The notes: a model not told the origin generated them from the sequence alone. DNA of 64,000 bases from Pseudonocardia alaniniphila (GCF_022524485.1 NZ_JAKXMK010000042.1:1-64000); one strand, 5' to 3'. Positions 17,721 through 26,664 are shown, numbered from the stretch's first letter. Translations and numbers: made by a program.

Positions 17721-19064
17721 TCAGCGCAAGATCTCTCCAGCCCGTCGGCGGGTGAGCATCTTTGCTTTCACCAGATCTTCCTCGGAGAAGTTGTAGAAAT
17801 AGATCCCCTTGTTCGGCCCCAGTCGTTTCCGGAGGTCTCTCATGTGGTTTGCGCCCATTCCTGCGTATCGAAGTCCGCGGGTCTGAGCGTCGAGCACGCT
17901 TTCTTGAAACTTCATGTCTCGCCAGTATTGGAACCGATCAATGCTCGGCTTGGCTTTTACCCACTTCTTGTCGAATGCGGATATGCCTGCGTCTCCGTCC
18001 ACCCTCGCCGCCAGGAGCTCGATGAAGTTCCGACCGAACTCGCGGAACTCGGTCAGTAATTGATCGGCGTACTCGGGATGTGCTGTACGCCAGCTCGTCA
18101 AGCTCGTGCCCAGTTCTGCGTCGGGCTGGAGCCCGTTGACGAACTCACCCAGGATCGACAGGTTCTCGTAGACCTTGGAGAGTTGCGCTTCCGCGCGGTG
18201 CTGCCCGATCAGCTCATCGGTCACTCCTACCGGGCCCCGCTGGCTCCGGGACCTGACCTCCGCGCTCACCTCGCCGGCATATGTCCAGGCGATTACGAGG
18301 TAGTGCTGGAGGCGCCGTCCAGTGAATCCGTTCATTCGACCCAGTGCGGCCGGCGTTATCAACGGCATCATGCCCGCGAACGCGAACCCGAGCTTCGGGA
18401 AGAGTGACTCGGCGCCGAACTGTCGGGTGTCGTCGGTGGCGCGAAGTCCGAAATCGGCCATGGGGCCTGTATTCGCCCGGCGAGCGGCGTCCGCCGTCGC
18501 AGGATTTGCGGTGAGGTCGTCGGTCGAGAAGGGCTCGTAGATGAACGAGCGGGTACCTACCGCCGGGACGATGTGGGCAAGCGTGACCTTCTCGTGGTTC
18601 TCGCCGATCACGTTGAAGCCGGTTGGGGAGAACCGGACCCATGTTCCGTTGTATTCCGCGCTCGGGTGCTCGATGTTCCCCAGGTAGTCGGTCTGGCCGG
18701 CAGCGTGGCGGCGAAACTCGTTCCCGTCCTGATAGTCGTGGACGGCACGGTCCGCGGCGAGCTTGTGCATCTCGGGCGTGAGAGCCGCCTCTGAGGGGTC
18801 GACGCGCTGGCCGTTGACCCAGGCCGCGCGCTGAACGCTGACGGCCAGGGATGTCGGTGCCGTAGGTGTCGATGCCGTAGGGGTCGATGGTGGCTGCCGT
18901 AGTGCCGTGGGCCGGCGTAGGGCGCGAGTCACCGCGGCATTGCCCGCCAGTCTCTGCAACGCGAGCAGCGACGCAGCCGAGTTCGCCGCTGCAGATGCGC
19001 GCCGGACACGATCGTCCCCGGGAAATCGGGCCGGCTTGGCGGGGCGCGCCCCGTGCTGCCTCAT
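17721..19064 (-). CDS. Putative eCIS-associated cargo/toxin with LQRLAGNAAV leader and EreA/ChaN-like motifs
   Basis: A 447-residue protein unlike its neighbours. Residues 33-49 (LLALQRLAGNAAVTRAL) match the short N-terminal motif common in actinomycete proteins with an eCIS core (DUF4157) domain or other extracellular-contractile-injection-system cargo; this is from memory. A Ser/Thr/Pro/Ala-rich linker (50-75) follows. The body holds NVIGENHEKVTLAH (151-164) and near the end GMGANHMRDLRKRL (about 402-415). These two histidine motifs recall the EreA/ChaN-like hydrolase and toxin fold, a weak inference. No HExxH of DUF4157 was seen. The gene has visibly lower GC than the rest of the window, rare-codon use and no clear ribosome-binding site. 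It stands alone, convergent to a catabolic operon, suggesting horizontal acquisition. No eCIS structural genes are in the window. Confidence 0.6.
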   Translation of the reverse strand: MRQHGARPAKPARFPGDDRVRRASAAANSAASLLALQRLAGNAAVTRALRRPTALRQPPSTPTASTPTAPTSLAVSVQRAAWVNGQRVDPSEAALTPEMHKLAADRAVHDYQDGNEFRRHAAGQTDYLGNIEHPSAEYNGTWVRFSPTGFNVIGENHEKVTLAHIVPAVGTRSFIYEPFSTDDLTANPATADAARRANTGPMADFGLRATDDTRQFGAESLFPKLGFAFAGMMPLITPAALGRMNGFTGRRLQHYLVIAWTYAGEVSAEVRSRSQRGPVGVTDELIGQHRAEAQLSKVYENLSILGEFVNGLQPDAELGTSLTSWRTAHPEYADQLLTEFREFGRNFIELLAARVDGDAGISAFDKKWVKAKPSIDRFQYWRDMKFQESVLDAQTRGLRYAGMGANHMRDLRKRLGPNKGIYFYNFSEEDLVKAKMLTRRRAGEILR

Positions 19065-19490
19065 GGCGACGAGTTTATGAGGTCGCGCGGATCTTCTTCG
19101 ACCTCGCCGACGATTGGGCTTCGTCGTGCTACCGGAGAGCTACTCCGTGGGAGTACTACCGCCGCGACTGTCACTGACTTCCAGGGCCGGCATCTTCCGA
19201 CTTCGGGATCACTCGGGCGGCGTGTACGTCGCAGCCGCCGCCGCACGAGGTCGGTCACATGACCGCTGTGCCGTGTCGAGGATCTATTCCAGAACTGGAT
19301 TCAGGCTGAGGTCGACGGTGCGATGCGGCAGGCAAGCGGTCTCGTACGCCTACGAATCCAGGATCCCCACCTCCCTCATCGTGCGCGGCCGGCGAGGGCA
19401 CTCGGCCGCCGACCCGCCGGTGGCAACCAGACCCACGTCGGCGCACATCCGTCTCACGCGCCGCTACCCCTGATCATGCTCCCGGTCTGA
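19065..19490. other. Low-GC intergenic region upstream of the eCIS-like gene
   Basis: These 426 bases have the same lower GC as the eCIS-like gene. Short open frames exist on both strands but have no recognisable motif or ribosome-binding site. The region probably holds the promoter of the eCIS-like gene and the right end of the acquired island. No repeat or attachment site could be identified. Confidence 0.4.
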
Positions 19491-21080
19491 TCACCGGGTG
19501 AGCACGAAGCCCTCGTACCCTGCGGCGGCCACGCCGTCGCAGATCTCCCGGTACCGGCCTACCCCGCCGACATACGGCATGACGACCCGTGGTTTGCCGG
19601 GGACGTTGGCGCCGACGTACCAGGAGTTGGCGTGGTTCATCAGGGTCTGGTCCGCCGCCTCGGCGACGTGGGCGACCCATTCCTCCTGTGCTGCGGGGAG
19701 GGTCTCGATCACGCGACCGTCGACGTGCGCGAGGCAGTCGCTGATCCAGTCCACATGCTGTTCGATCGACACCATCATGTTGCTGAGCACCGACGGGCTG
19801 CCGGGGCCGGTGATGGTGAACATGTTCGGGAAACCGGCGACCTGCAGTCCGAGGTAGGTCGTGGGGCCGTCGGCCCAGGCGTCGGCCAGCCGCAGCCCGT
19901 TCGTTCCGCGGATGTCGATGGCGAGGAGGGCTCCGGTCATGGCGTCGAAGCCGGTGGCGAGTACGAGGTCGTCGACCTCGACGAGCCGGTCCGTCGTCCG
20001 GATGCCCTCGGCGGTGATCGTGGTGATCGGGGTCGTGCGGAGGTCGACGAGGTGGACGTGGTCGAGGTTGTAGGTCTGGAAGTAGCCGGTGTCCAGGCAG
20101 GGTCGTTTGGTGCCGAACGGATGGTCCGACGGTGCCAGTGCCTGCGCGGTCTCCGGGTCGCGCACGATGCTGCGGATCTTGTCGGCGAGGAAGTCGGTGA
20201 CCGTGCGGTTGGCGTCGAGGTTCAGCGAGATGTCGTTGTAGGCGCGGCGCAGCGCTCCCAGGCCTCCGATGTTCCAGGCCTGCTCGTACACCTCGCGGCG
20301 CTTCTCGGCGGTCGCGTCCATGGCCGAGGCTTCGCCCTGCACACCCAGGAGGCCGGCTGGTGATTCGCGGGCGAGCCGGCGGTGGGTGGGGTAGTTCGCC
20401 TTGTGTTCCTGCTGCGCTTGCGGGGAGAGCGGCGCGTTGCGTGCGGGGATGACGTAGTTGGCCGTGCGCTGGAAGACGGTGAGTTCGGCGGCCTGCTGCG
20501 CGATGACCGGGATCGACTGCACCCCGGAGGACCCGGTGCCGATCACCGCGACCCGTCGGCCGGTGAGGTCGACGCCCTCGTGCGGCCAGCGTGCGGTCGA
20601 GAGGACGCGTCCGCGGAAGTTCTCCAGCCCGGGGATGTCGATCTCCTTGGGCTGTGACAGGCAGCCAGTGGCGAAGACCAGGTAGCGGGCCGAGACGGTC
20701 TCGGGCCGGTCCGTGGTGACCGCCCAGCGCTCGCCGTCCCACACGGCCGACGTCACGCGTGTGTCCAACTCGACGTCCCGGTCGAGATCGAATCGCTTCG
20801 CGACATGCTCGACGTACTCGAGGATCTCCGCCTGCGCGGGGTAGCGCTCGGTCCATTCCCATTCCTGCTCGAGTTTTTCGGAGAAGGAGTAGGAGTACTG
20901 CAGGCTTTCCACGTCGCAGCGGGCACCGGGGTAGCGGTTCCAGAACCAGGTTCCGCCCACGCCGCTGCCGGCCTCGAAGACCCGGTAGGTCAGGCCCAGG
21001 TCACGCAGGCGGTGGAGCTGGTAGAGACCGGCGACTCCGGCGCCGACCACGACCACATCGGGAGAGCTGGGGCGACTCAT
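19491..21080 (-). CDS. Baeyer-Villiger-type flavin monooxygenase (variant fingerprint)
   Basis: A 529-residue class B flavoprotein monooxygenase that would use FAD and NADPH to insert oxygen next to a ketone. The FAD motif is VVVGAGVAGLY (about 9-19), followed by GGTWFWNRYPGARCDVES, typical of cyclohexanone-monooxygenase-like enzymes. The NADPH motif is VIGTGSSGVQSIP (about 177-189), with a late ATGFDAMTG. The family fingerprint FxGxxxHxxxWP reads FRGRVLSTARWP, so the normally conserved histidine is serine (codon TCG). ATG is preceded by GGAAGGAG. It lies 64 bp downstream of the ligase and two crotonases and is probably the last gene of that minus-strand operon, which shares operator copy c. 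Ring-ketone oxidation before acid activation is a plausible role. Confidence 0.88.
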   Translation of the reverse strand: MSRPSSPDVVVVGAGVAGLYQLHRLRDLGLTYRVFEAGSGVGGTWFWNRYPGARCDVESLQYSYSFSEKLEQEWEWTERYPAQAEILEYVEHVAKRFDLDRDVELDTRVTSAVWDGERWAVTTDRPETVSARYLVFATGCLSQPKEIDIPGLENFRGRVLSTARWPHEGVDLTGRRVAVIGTGSSGVQSIPVIAQQAAELTVFQRTANYVIPARNAPLSPQAQQEHKANYPTHRRLARESPAGLLGVQGEASAMDATAEKRREVYEQAWNIGGLGALRRAYNDISLNLDANRTVTDFLADKIRSIVRDPETAQALAPSDHPFGTKRPCLDTGYFQTYNLDHVHLVDLRTTPITTITAEGIRTTDRLVEVDDLVLATGFDAMTGALLAIDIRGTNGLRLADAWADGPTTYLGLQVAGFPNMFTITGPGSPSVLSNMMVSIEQHVDWISDCLAHVDGRVIETLPAAQEEWVAHVAEAADQTLMNHANSWYVGANVPGKPRVVMPYVGGVGRYREICDGVAAAGYEGFVLTR

Positions 21081-21144
21081 CGACACTCCTTCCAACAGTG
21101 ACGGCTGCGGTGGCATCTCGACGGCGGGCCTCGCCACGGCGGGC

Positions 21145-22737
21145 TCAGGCATCCGCCACGGCCGTATGCGCGGTCCGTAGCCGGAACTTCTGCACCTTCC
21201 CCGACGCCGTGCGCGGCAGTTCGTCGAGGACCACCAGTGACGTGGGCTTCTTGTACGACGCCAGCCGTGTGCGGAAGTGCTCGACGATCTCCTCCAGCGT
21301 GGGAGGGTCGGCCGGGTCGACGGGAACGACGACCGCACGGGGTGTCTCGACCCACGTCTCGTGCGGGACGCCCACCACGGCGACCTCGGCGACCTTCGGG
21401 TGCGCGTCGATCGCGGCCTCGACCTCGGCGCAGTAGATGTTCTCGCCACCCGAGACGATCATGTCCTTGGCGCGGTCGACGACCGTGATGAACCCGTCGT
21501 CGTCCATCCGGCACAGGTCGCCGGAGTGGAACCATCCGCCGGTGAACGCCTCCGCAGTGGCTTCCGGATTGCGCCAGTACTCGCGCATCACCGTGGGGCC
21601 CCGGTAGACGATCTCGCCGATCTCGCCGACCGGGACGTCGTTCATCTCCGCGTCCACGATGCGCGCCTCGACGTTGATGATCGGGGTGCCGACCGAGCCC
21701 ATCTTGCGGATCGTGTCCTCCCCGCGCAGCACGCAGGTCACGGAGCTCATCTCGGTCTGCCCGAACATGTTGAAGGTGGGCACCCCGGGGAACGAGTCGG
21801 CCATGGCCTGCAGCACCGACGGCGGTGCCACGGACGCGCCCCATGAGATGCGCCGCAGCGCGAGGTCACGCTGTCGCAGGCCGGGCAGTTCGCAGATCGC
21901 CTTCCACTGCGTCGGCACGAAGTAGCAGCCGGTGACCCGCTCGCGCTCGATGAGGTCGACGACCTCGCGGGCGTCGAAGCTGCCCGAGCGCGTGATGATC
22001 GACCGCCCGCCCACGAGCAGGTGGAACAGTATTCCGTTGAGCCCGCCGATGTGGAACAGCGGGAGCCCTGAGAGCCACACCTCGTCGGGGTCGCGGATGC
22101 CTTGCGTCATGGCGCAGTTGACGCTGTTGGTCACCAGGTTGTGGTGGGTGAGTACGGCGCCCTTCGGCCTGCCCGTGGTGCCGGAGGTGTACATCAGGAA
22201 GGCCGCGTCGGACTCCGGCACGTCGATCACCAGGGGTTCGGCGCTCGCGCCTGCGATCAGCCGCTCGTACGGCTCGGCGTCCAGGCCGGGTGTCGTCTCG
22301 GCTCCTCCGGTGGCGATGACGGTGCGGAGGCTGGGCACCCTCGGGCGCACGGCCGCCGCGGTGGCGGCGAGGTCGTGGTCGACGAGCAGCGCAGCGGCCT
22401 CGGCGTCGCCGAGGATGTAGGCGACCTCGTCGGCGACCAGCCGGAAGTTCACCGGCACCGTGATCGCCCCGAGGCGGCACGCCGCGAAGTAGGCCTCGAC
22501 GAGCTCGAGGCGGTTCTGCATGAACACCGCCACCCGGTCGCCGCGGCCGACACCGCGGGCCGCGAGCGCTCTGGCCAGGCGGGTCACGCGCTCGTCCAGC
22601 TCGGCGTAGGTGCGGTGCTGCTCCTCGAACTGGAACGCGACCCGGCCGGGATACAGGCGAGCGGTGCGTGCGAGCTGCTCGCCGTGGGACATCCGCCGGG
22701 CCGCGGCGATGACCGCGCCGTCCTGCGCCGCGGTCAT
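21145..22737 (-). CDS. Acyl-CoA synthetase (FadD5-like), copy 2
   Basis: A 530-residue adenylate-forming ligase paralogous to the plus-strand ligase at 11,880-13,472, with equal length and collinear motifs. P-loop MYTSGTTGRPKG is at about 184, FGQTEMSSVTC at about 330, the hinge is GWFHSGDLCRMDDDGF, and the catalytic-lysine tail is GKVQKFRLRT. Both resemble mycobacterial FadD5. The ATG overlaps the stop of the upstream crotonase gene (ATGA), so the two are translationally coupled. In the operon the order is crotonase, crotonase, ligase, Baeyer-Villiger-type monooxygenase. The duplicate pair probably handles related acids. Confidence 0.92.
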   Translation of the reverse strand: MTAAQDGAVIAAARRMSHGEQLARTARLYPGRVAFQFEEQHRTYAELDERVTRLARALAARGVGRGDRVAVFMQNRLELVEAYFAACRLGAITVPVNFRLVADEVAYILGDAEAAALLVDHDLAATAAAVRPRVPSLRTVIATGGAETTPGLDAEPYERLIAGASAEPLVIDVPESDAAFLMYTSGTTGRPKGAVLTHHNLVTNSVNCAMTQGIRDPDEVWLSGLPLFHIGGLNGILFHLLVGGRSIITRSGSFDAREVVDLIERERVTGCYFVPTQWKAICELPGLRQRDLALRRISWGASVAPPSVLQAMADSFPGVPTFNMFGQTEMSSVTCVLRGEDTIRKMGSVGTPIINVEARIVDAEMNDVPVGEIGEIVYRGPTVMREYWRNPEATAEAFTGGWFHSGDLCRMDDDGFITVVDRAKDMIVSGGENIYCAEVEAAIDAHPKVAEVAVVGVPHETWVETPRAVVVPVDPADPPTLEEIVEHFRTRLASYKKPTSLVVLDELPRTASGKVQKFRLRTAHTAVADA

Positions 22738-23549
22738 CGCCCGTCCTCGAAGTTCGGGGCGCGCTTCTCGAACCGGGCGGTGACGGCCTCCACCTGGTTG
22801 GGGCTGCCGATCAGGGCGCCGATCTCCTTCTGTTCGGCCGCGAACCCGGCCTCCAGGTCCACCCGGCCTGCCAGGTCGAGCAGCCGCTTGGACGCGCGGA
22901 CGGCGTGCGGGCTGCGGGCGGCGATCTCGGCAGCCAGGGCGAGGGCGGCAGTGCGCGGATCGGGGTCGGTGCGCGTGCACAACCCGAGCGCGGCGGCCTC
23001 CTCCCCGCTGACCACGCGGCCGGTGTACGTCAGCTCCTTGGCGACGTCGCGGCCGACGAGCTCGGGCAGCAGCTGGGTGCCTGTCATGTCGGGGACCAGC
23101 CCCCAGTTGATCTCCATCACCGACAGCCGCGCGTCGGGCGCCACGATGCGGATGTCGGCGCCGAGGGTGATCTGCAGGCCGCCGCCCAGCGCGTTCCCGT
23201 GCACGGCGGCGATCACCGGGACGGGCAGCTCCGCCCACACGTACGCGGCCCGCTGCCCGGTCGCCTTGGCCGGCCCGTCCGACGGCGGGAGCTGGGCGGA
23301 GGCCGACAGCCGCTCTCCCGCCGTCATCGCACGGAACGAGGTGAAGTCGAGACCGGCGCAGAAGTCAGGTCCCTCCCCGGAGAGCACGACGACACGCACC
23401 CCGACGTCGGACCTGAGCCGTTCACCCGCCTCGACGAGCGCCGCGAACATCGCGGGATCGAGCGCGTTGCGTTTCTCCGGGCGGTTCAGGCGTACGTCGG
23501 CGATCCCGTCCGTCACGCTGACGGACACCCGCTGCTCCTCGTCGGGCAT
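22734..23549 (-). CDS. Enoyl-CoA hydratase/isomerase family protein
   Basis: A 271-residue crotonase-fold protein. Motifs are VRLNRPEKRNALD (oxyanion hole 1), VVLSGEGPDFCAGLDF, AVHGNALGGGLQITLGADIRI (oxyanion hole 2) and VMEINWGLVPDMTGTQLLP, with one acidic residue at each usual catalytic region (Glu in VMEIN, Asp in VPDM). It probably hydrates or isomerises an enoyl-CoA. ATG at 23,549 has GGGAGGA nine bases upstream. It begins 17 bp after the preceding crotonase and overlaps the ligase start by ATGA, placing it mid-operon. Confidence 0.9.
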   Translation of the reverse strand: MPDEEQRVSVSVTDGIADVRLNRPEKRNALDPAMFAALVEAGERLRSDVGVRVVVLSGEGPDFCAGLDFTSFRAMTAGERLSASAQLPPSDGPAKATGQRAAYVWAELPVPVIAAVHGNALGGGLQITLGADIRIVAPDARLSVMEINWGLVPDMTGTQLLPELVGRDVAKELTYTGRVVSGEEAAALGLCTRTDPDPRTAALALAAEIAARSPHAVRASKRLLDLAGRVDLEAGFAAEQKEIGALIGSPNQVEAVTARFEKRAPNFEDGR

Positions 23550-23566
23550 GCAGTTCCTCCCTGATC

Positions 23567-24340
23567 TCAACGTCCGGTGAATCGAGCGGGACGCCGCTCC
23601 AGGAAGGCGGCGACGCCCTCTGCATGATCGGCCGACGCGAAGCACTCGGCCAGGGCCGCGCGCGTGGCGTGGACGTGCGCCCGCAGGGGAGCGCCCGCGC
23701 CGTCCAGCATGAGCTTCTTCGTCCTGACCAGCGCGAACGGAGACGCGGTTGCGATCTGCGCTGCCAGGTCGAGCGCCGCCTGCGGCACAGCCTCGGGCTC
23801 GACGACCGCCGTGGCGAACCCGAGGGCGAGCGCCTCGTCGGCCCCGAGGTCCGCGCCCGTGTAGAGCAGCCGCATCGCATGGGTCATGCCGATCTGGCGG
23901 GGGAGCAGCCATGTGCCCGCGCCGGTGTCGGAGACCAGGCCGCGATGTACGAAGTTCCAGCGAAACCGTGCCCGGGTGGAGATCACGCGCAGGTCGGCCT
24001 GGGTGGCGAACTCCGCCCCCATGCCCACCGCCATGCCGTCGACGGCGGCGACGACCGGCTTCGGACAACTCATGAGCAGGGGGTCGCCGGGGTCATCCCC
24101 ATGGCGCCGGCCCCGGTCGTCCGGGGAGCGCGAGGCGAGATCGGCGAGGTCGATCCCGGCGCAGAAGCTGCCGGGCACACCGGTGACCAGCAGCACCGCC
24201 ACGTCCGGATCGGCGCCCGCCTGGGCCACCCCCGCGGAGAACTCGTCGAGCATCGCGTAGGTCATGGCGCCGCGCTTCTCGGGCCGGTCGATGGTCAGCG
24301 TGGCTACTGCGTCGGCGACCTCGTAGCGGATCTCGCGCAC
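23567..24340 (-). CDS. Enoyl-CoA hydratase/isomerase family protein
   Basis: A 257-residue crotonase-fold protein, first gene of the minus-strand operon. LTIDRPEKRGAMT, VTGVPGSFCAGIDLADL, AVDGMAVGMGAEFATQADLRV and NFVHRGLVSDTGAGTWLLPRQIG are visible. The site of the first catalytic glutamate is not acidic (RWNFVHRG), while an aspartate stands near the second. This is the pattern of many actinomycete crotonases whose exact reaction is undefined. It diverges from the acyl-CoA dehydrogenase at 24,411, and the 70-bp gap contains operator copy c, so both directions are probably co-regulated. Confidence 0.88.
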   Translation of the reverse strand: MREIRYEVADAVATLTIDRPEKRGAMTYAMLDEFSAGVAQAGADPDVAVLLVTGVPGSFCAGIDLADLASRSPDDRGRRHGDDPGDPLLMSCPKPVVAAVDGMAVGMGAEFATQADLRVISTRARFRWNFVHRGLVSDTGAGTWLLPRQIGMTHAMRLLYTGADLGADEALALGFATAVVEPEAVPQAALDLAAQIATASPFALVRTKKLMLDGAGAPLRAHVHATRAALAECFASADHAEGVAAFLERRPARFTGR

Positions 24341-24386
24341 GTGCCGTCTCCCTCTTCCCCCGACGCCGGCGGCGGTGCCATGCTAG

Positions 24387-24402
24387 CTGAACGATCGTTA
24401 AG
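24387..24402. promoter_or_regulatory. Regulon operator copy c overlapping a ribosome-binding site
   Basis: CTGAACGATCGTTAAG contains the perfect AACGATCGTT palindrome. Its right end runs into the AAGGAGG ribosome-binding site (24,400-24,406) of the GTG at 24,411, and it lies 47 bp from the start of the divergent crotonase gene. A bound repressor would block both directions. Confidence 0.72.
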
Positions 24403-24410
24403 GAGGGCCT

Positions 24411-25670
24411 GTGGATTTCGAACTGCCCGTCGAGCTGACCCAGCGCCTCGCCGACCTCGATGACTTCATCGAGCGGGAGATCGTGCCGCTGCAGGCGCAG
24501 GACGACAACGAGCGATTCTTCGACCACCGCCGCGAGTACTCCCGCACCGACTTCGAGAACGGCGGCGTGCCGCGACGCGAGTGGGAGGAGTTGCTCGGCG
24601 AGATGTTCCGCCGGGCCGACGCCGCCGGATGGCTGCGCTTCGGGCTGCCGAAGGAGGTGGGCGGCTCCGACGGGACCAACCTCGACATGGCGGTGATCCG
24701 CGAGCACCTGGCGCACAAGGGCCTCGGGCTGCACAACGACCTGCAGAACGAGTCGTCGGTGGTCGGCAACTTTCCCTTCGTCCACATGATGCTCGAGTAC
24801 GGCACGGGCGAGCAGAGGGAGGAGTTCCTCGAGCCGATGCTCGCGCGCACGAAGCGCATCGGGTTCGGGCTCACCGAACCCGAGCACGGGAGCGACGCGA
24901 CGTGGATGGAGACCACGGCGGTGCGCGACGGGGACGACTGGATCCTCAACGGCGGCAAGCGCTTCAACTCGGGAATGCACTCGGCCACCCACGACGTGAT
25001 CTTCGCGCGGACCTCGGGCAAGCCCGGTGACGCGCGGGGGATCACCGCGTTCTTCACGCCCGTCGACGCGCCCGGTTTCTCCGTCGACTTCCACTGGTGG
25101 ACCTTCAACATGCCCACCGACCATGCCGAGGTCACCATCCGTGACGTGCGCGTGCCGAACTCGGCGATCTTCGGTGAGGAGGGCCAGGGGCTCGCGGTGG
25201 CTCAGACCTTCGTGCACGAGAACCGGATCCGGCAGGCGGCATCGGGCGTCGGCGCCGGGCAGTACTGCGTCGACCGCAGCGTCGAGTACGCGCGCAAGCG
25301 CGTCACGTTCGGGCAGCCGCTCGCGACCCGGCAGGCGATCCAGTGGCCGCTCGTGGAGCTGCAGACCGAGGCCGAGATGCTCCGCGGCCTGGTGCGCAAG
25401 ACCGCGTGGGAGCTCGACCGGGTGCCGCACATGCAGATCAGCGACAAGGTCTCGATGTGCAACTACCGGGCGAACCGGTTCGTGTGTGACGCCGCCGACC
25501 GCGCGATGCAGGTGCACGGCGGGCTCGGCTACACGCGCCACACGCCCTTCGAGCACATCTATCGCCACCACCGCCGGTACCGGATCACCGAGGGTGCGGA
25601 GGAGGTCCAGATGCGCAAGGTCGCGGGTTATCTGTTCGGCTTCGCAGGACCACGGAAGGGACAGGGCTGA
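24411..25670 (+). CDS. Acyl-CoA dehydrogenase
   Basis: A 419-residue FAD enzyme that introduces the alpha-beta double bond of an acyl-CoA. FAD and substrate segments are FGLTEPEHGSDATWMETTA (about 151-169) and DDWILNGGKRFNSG. The central arginine stretch is RKRVTFGQPLATRQAIQW. MQVHGGLGYTRHTPFEHIYRHHRRYRITEGAEEVQ ends with a glutamate-glycine pair (ITEG) at the usual catalytic-base position. GTG start with AAGGAGG upstream, overlapping operator copy c. It is the first gene of a plus-strand series continuing with a cyclase-family hydrolase five bases later. Confidence 0.93.
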   Translation: MDFELPVELTQRLADLDDFIEREIVPLQAQDDNERFFDHRREYSRTDFENGGVPRREWEELLGEMFRRADAAGWLRFGLPKEVGGSDGTNLDMAVIREHLAHKGLGLHNDLQNESSVVGNFPFVHMMLEYGTGEQREEFLEPMLARTKRIGFGLTEPEHGSDATWMETTAVRDGDDWILNGGKRFNSGMHSATHDVIFARTSGKPGDARGITAFFTPVDAPGFSVDFHWWTFNMPTDHAEVTIRDVRVPNSAIFGEEGQGLAVAQTFVHENRIRQAASGVGAGQYCVDRSVEYARKRVTFGQPLATRQAIQWPLVELQTEAEMLRGLVRKTAWELDRVPHMQISDKVSMCNYRANRFVCDAADRAMQVHGGLGYTRHTPFEHIYRHHRRYRITEGAEEVQMRKVAGYLFGFAGPRKGQG

Positions 25671-25675
25671 GAACG

Positions 25676-26599
25676 GTGGAGGACTTTCGCGAGATCGGAC
25701 GCCGGCTGTCGAACTGGGGCCGCTGGGACGTCGACGGGCGCCGTGACGAGCGGGGCACGACGAACCTGCTGACGCCGGAGCGGATCGCCGCCGCCACCGG
25801 ACTGGTGCGTGACGGCAAGGTGTTCGACCTCGGCATCCCGTTCGGGCCGGGCGGCCCGCAGCCCGGGGGCGGGCGCATCAACCCGGTTCTGCTGTTCTCC
25901 GAGACCGGCGCCGACCAGAACTACCCCGGTGCCTTCCACTACGCCGACGACTACGTCTTCATGCCGCTGCAGAGCGCGTCGCAGTGGGACGGGCTCGCGC
26001 ACGTCTTCTACGACGACCTGCTCTACAACGGGTTCCCCGCATCGGACGTCTCGCCGCACGGCGCGAAGCACCTGTCCATCGAGAACCAGGCCAAGGGCCT
26101 CGTGGGGCGCGGGGTGCTGGTGGACGTCGCGCGCCGGCGCGGCGTCGAGTGGCTCGAGGCGGGTGAGGTGATCACCCCCGAAGAGCTCGACGCGACGCTG
26201 GCCGCGCAGGGCACCGAGCTGCGAGGCGGCGACATCGTGGCGGTGCGCACGGGGTGGCGCCGGAAGTTCCTTTCCGACGGCGACGCCGCGTCGTTCATGG
26301 CGGGGGAGCCCGGGCTCGGCCTGGCGTGCTGCGAGTGGCTGCACAGCCACGACGTCGCCGCGGTGTGCTCGGACAACTGGGCGATCGAGGTGCTCCCCGG
26401 CGAGGTCGAAGGGGAGCTGCTTCCCGTGCACATGGTGCTGATCCGGGACATGGGAATGACGCTCGGCGAGATCCTCGACTTCGAGGAGCTCTCCGAGGAC
26501 TGCGCGGCCGACGGGCGCTACGAGTTCCTCCTGACGGCGCCGCCCATCAAGTTCCGGCGCGCGGTCGGCTCACCCATCAACCCACTGGCGATCAAGTAA
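25676..26599 (+). CDS. Cyclase-family (kynurenine-formamidase-like) metal hydrolase
   Basis: A 307-residue protein of the putative cyclase family (PF04199-like), which includes kynurenine formamidase and hydrolases of cyclic or amide substrates. The N-terminal block RWGDVDG-like (GRWDVDGRRDERGTTNLLTPE) and the metal-site region MPLQSASQWDGLAHVFYDD (about 99-117) are typical of the long subgroup, where the classical HxGTHxDxPxH is replaced by a QWDGLxH type motif. GDIVAVRTGW (about 185) and SDNWAIEVLPGE follow. GTG start five bases after the dehydrogenase, so co-transcribed. It may open a ring or hydrolyse a lactone in the pathway; this is inference. Confidence 0.87.
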   Translation: MEDFREIGRRLSNWGRWDVDGRRDERGTTNLLTPERIAAATGLVRDGKVFDLGIPFGPGGPQPGGGRINPVLLFSETGADQNYPGAFHYADDYVFMPLQSASQWDGLAHVFYDDLLYNGFPASDVSPHGAKHLSIENQAKGLVGRGVLVDVARRRGVEWLEAGEVITPEELDATLAAQGTELRGGDIVAVRTGWRRKFLSDGDAASFMAGEPGLGLACCEWLHSHDVAAVCSDNWAIEVLPGEVEGELLPVHMVLIRDMGMTLGEILDFEELSEDCAADGRYEFLLTAPPIKFRRAVGSPINPLAIK

Positions 26600-26664
26600 G
26601 GGGACCTACGTGCGGGTAACCTGGTCGACCCGCCCCACCGGGGCGGTGCAGAGGAGGTGGCCGC

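Noticed and set aside
19114..19473. Plus-strand open frame of 119 codons in the low-GC gap
   Set aside because: No ribosome-binding site, no recognisable motif, and codon use unlike a coding gene.
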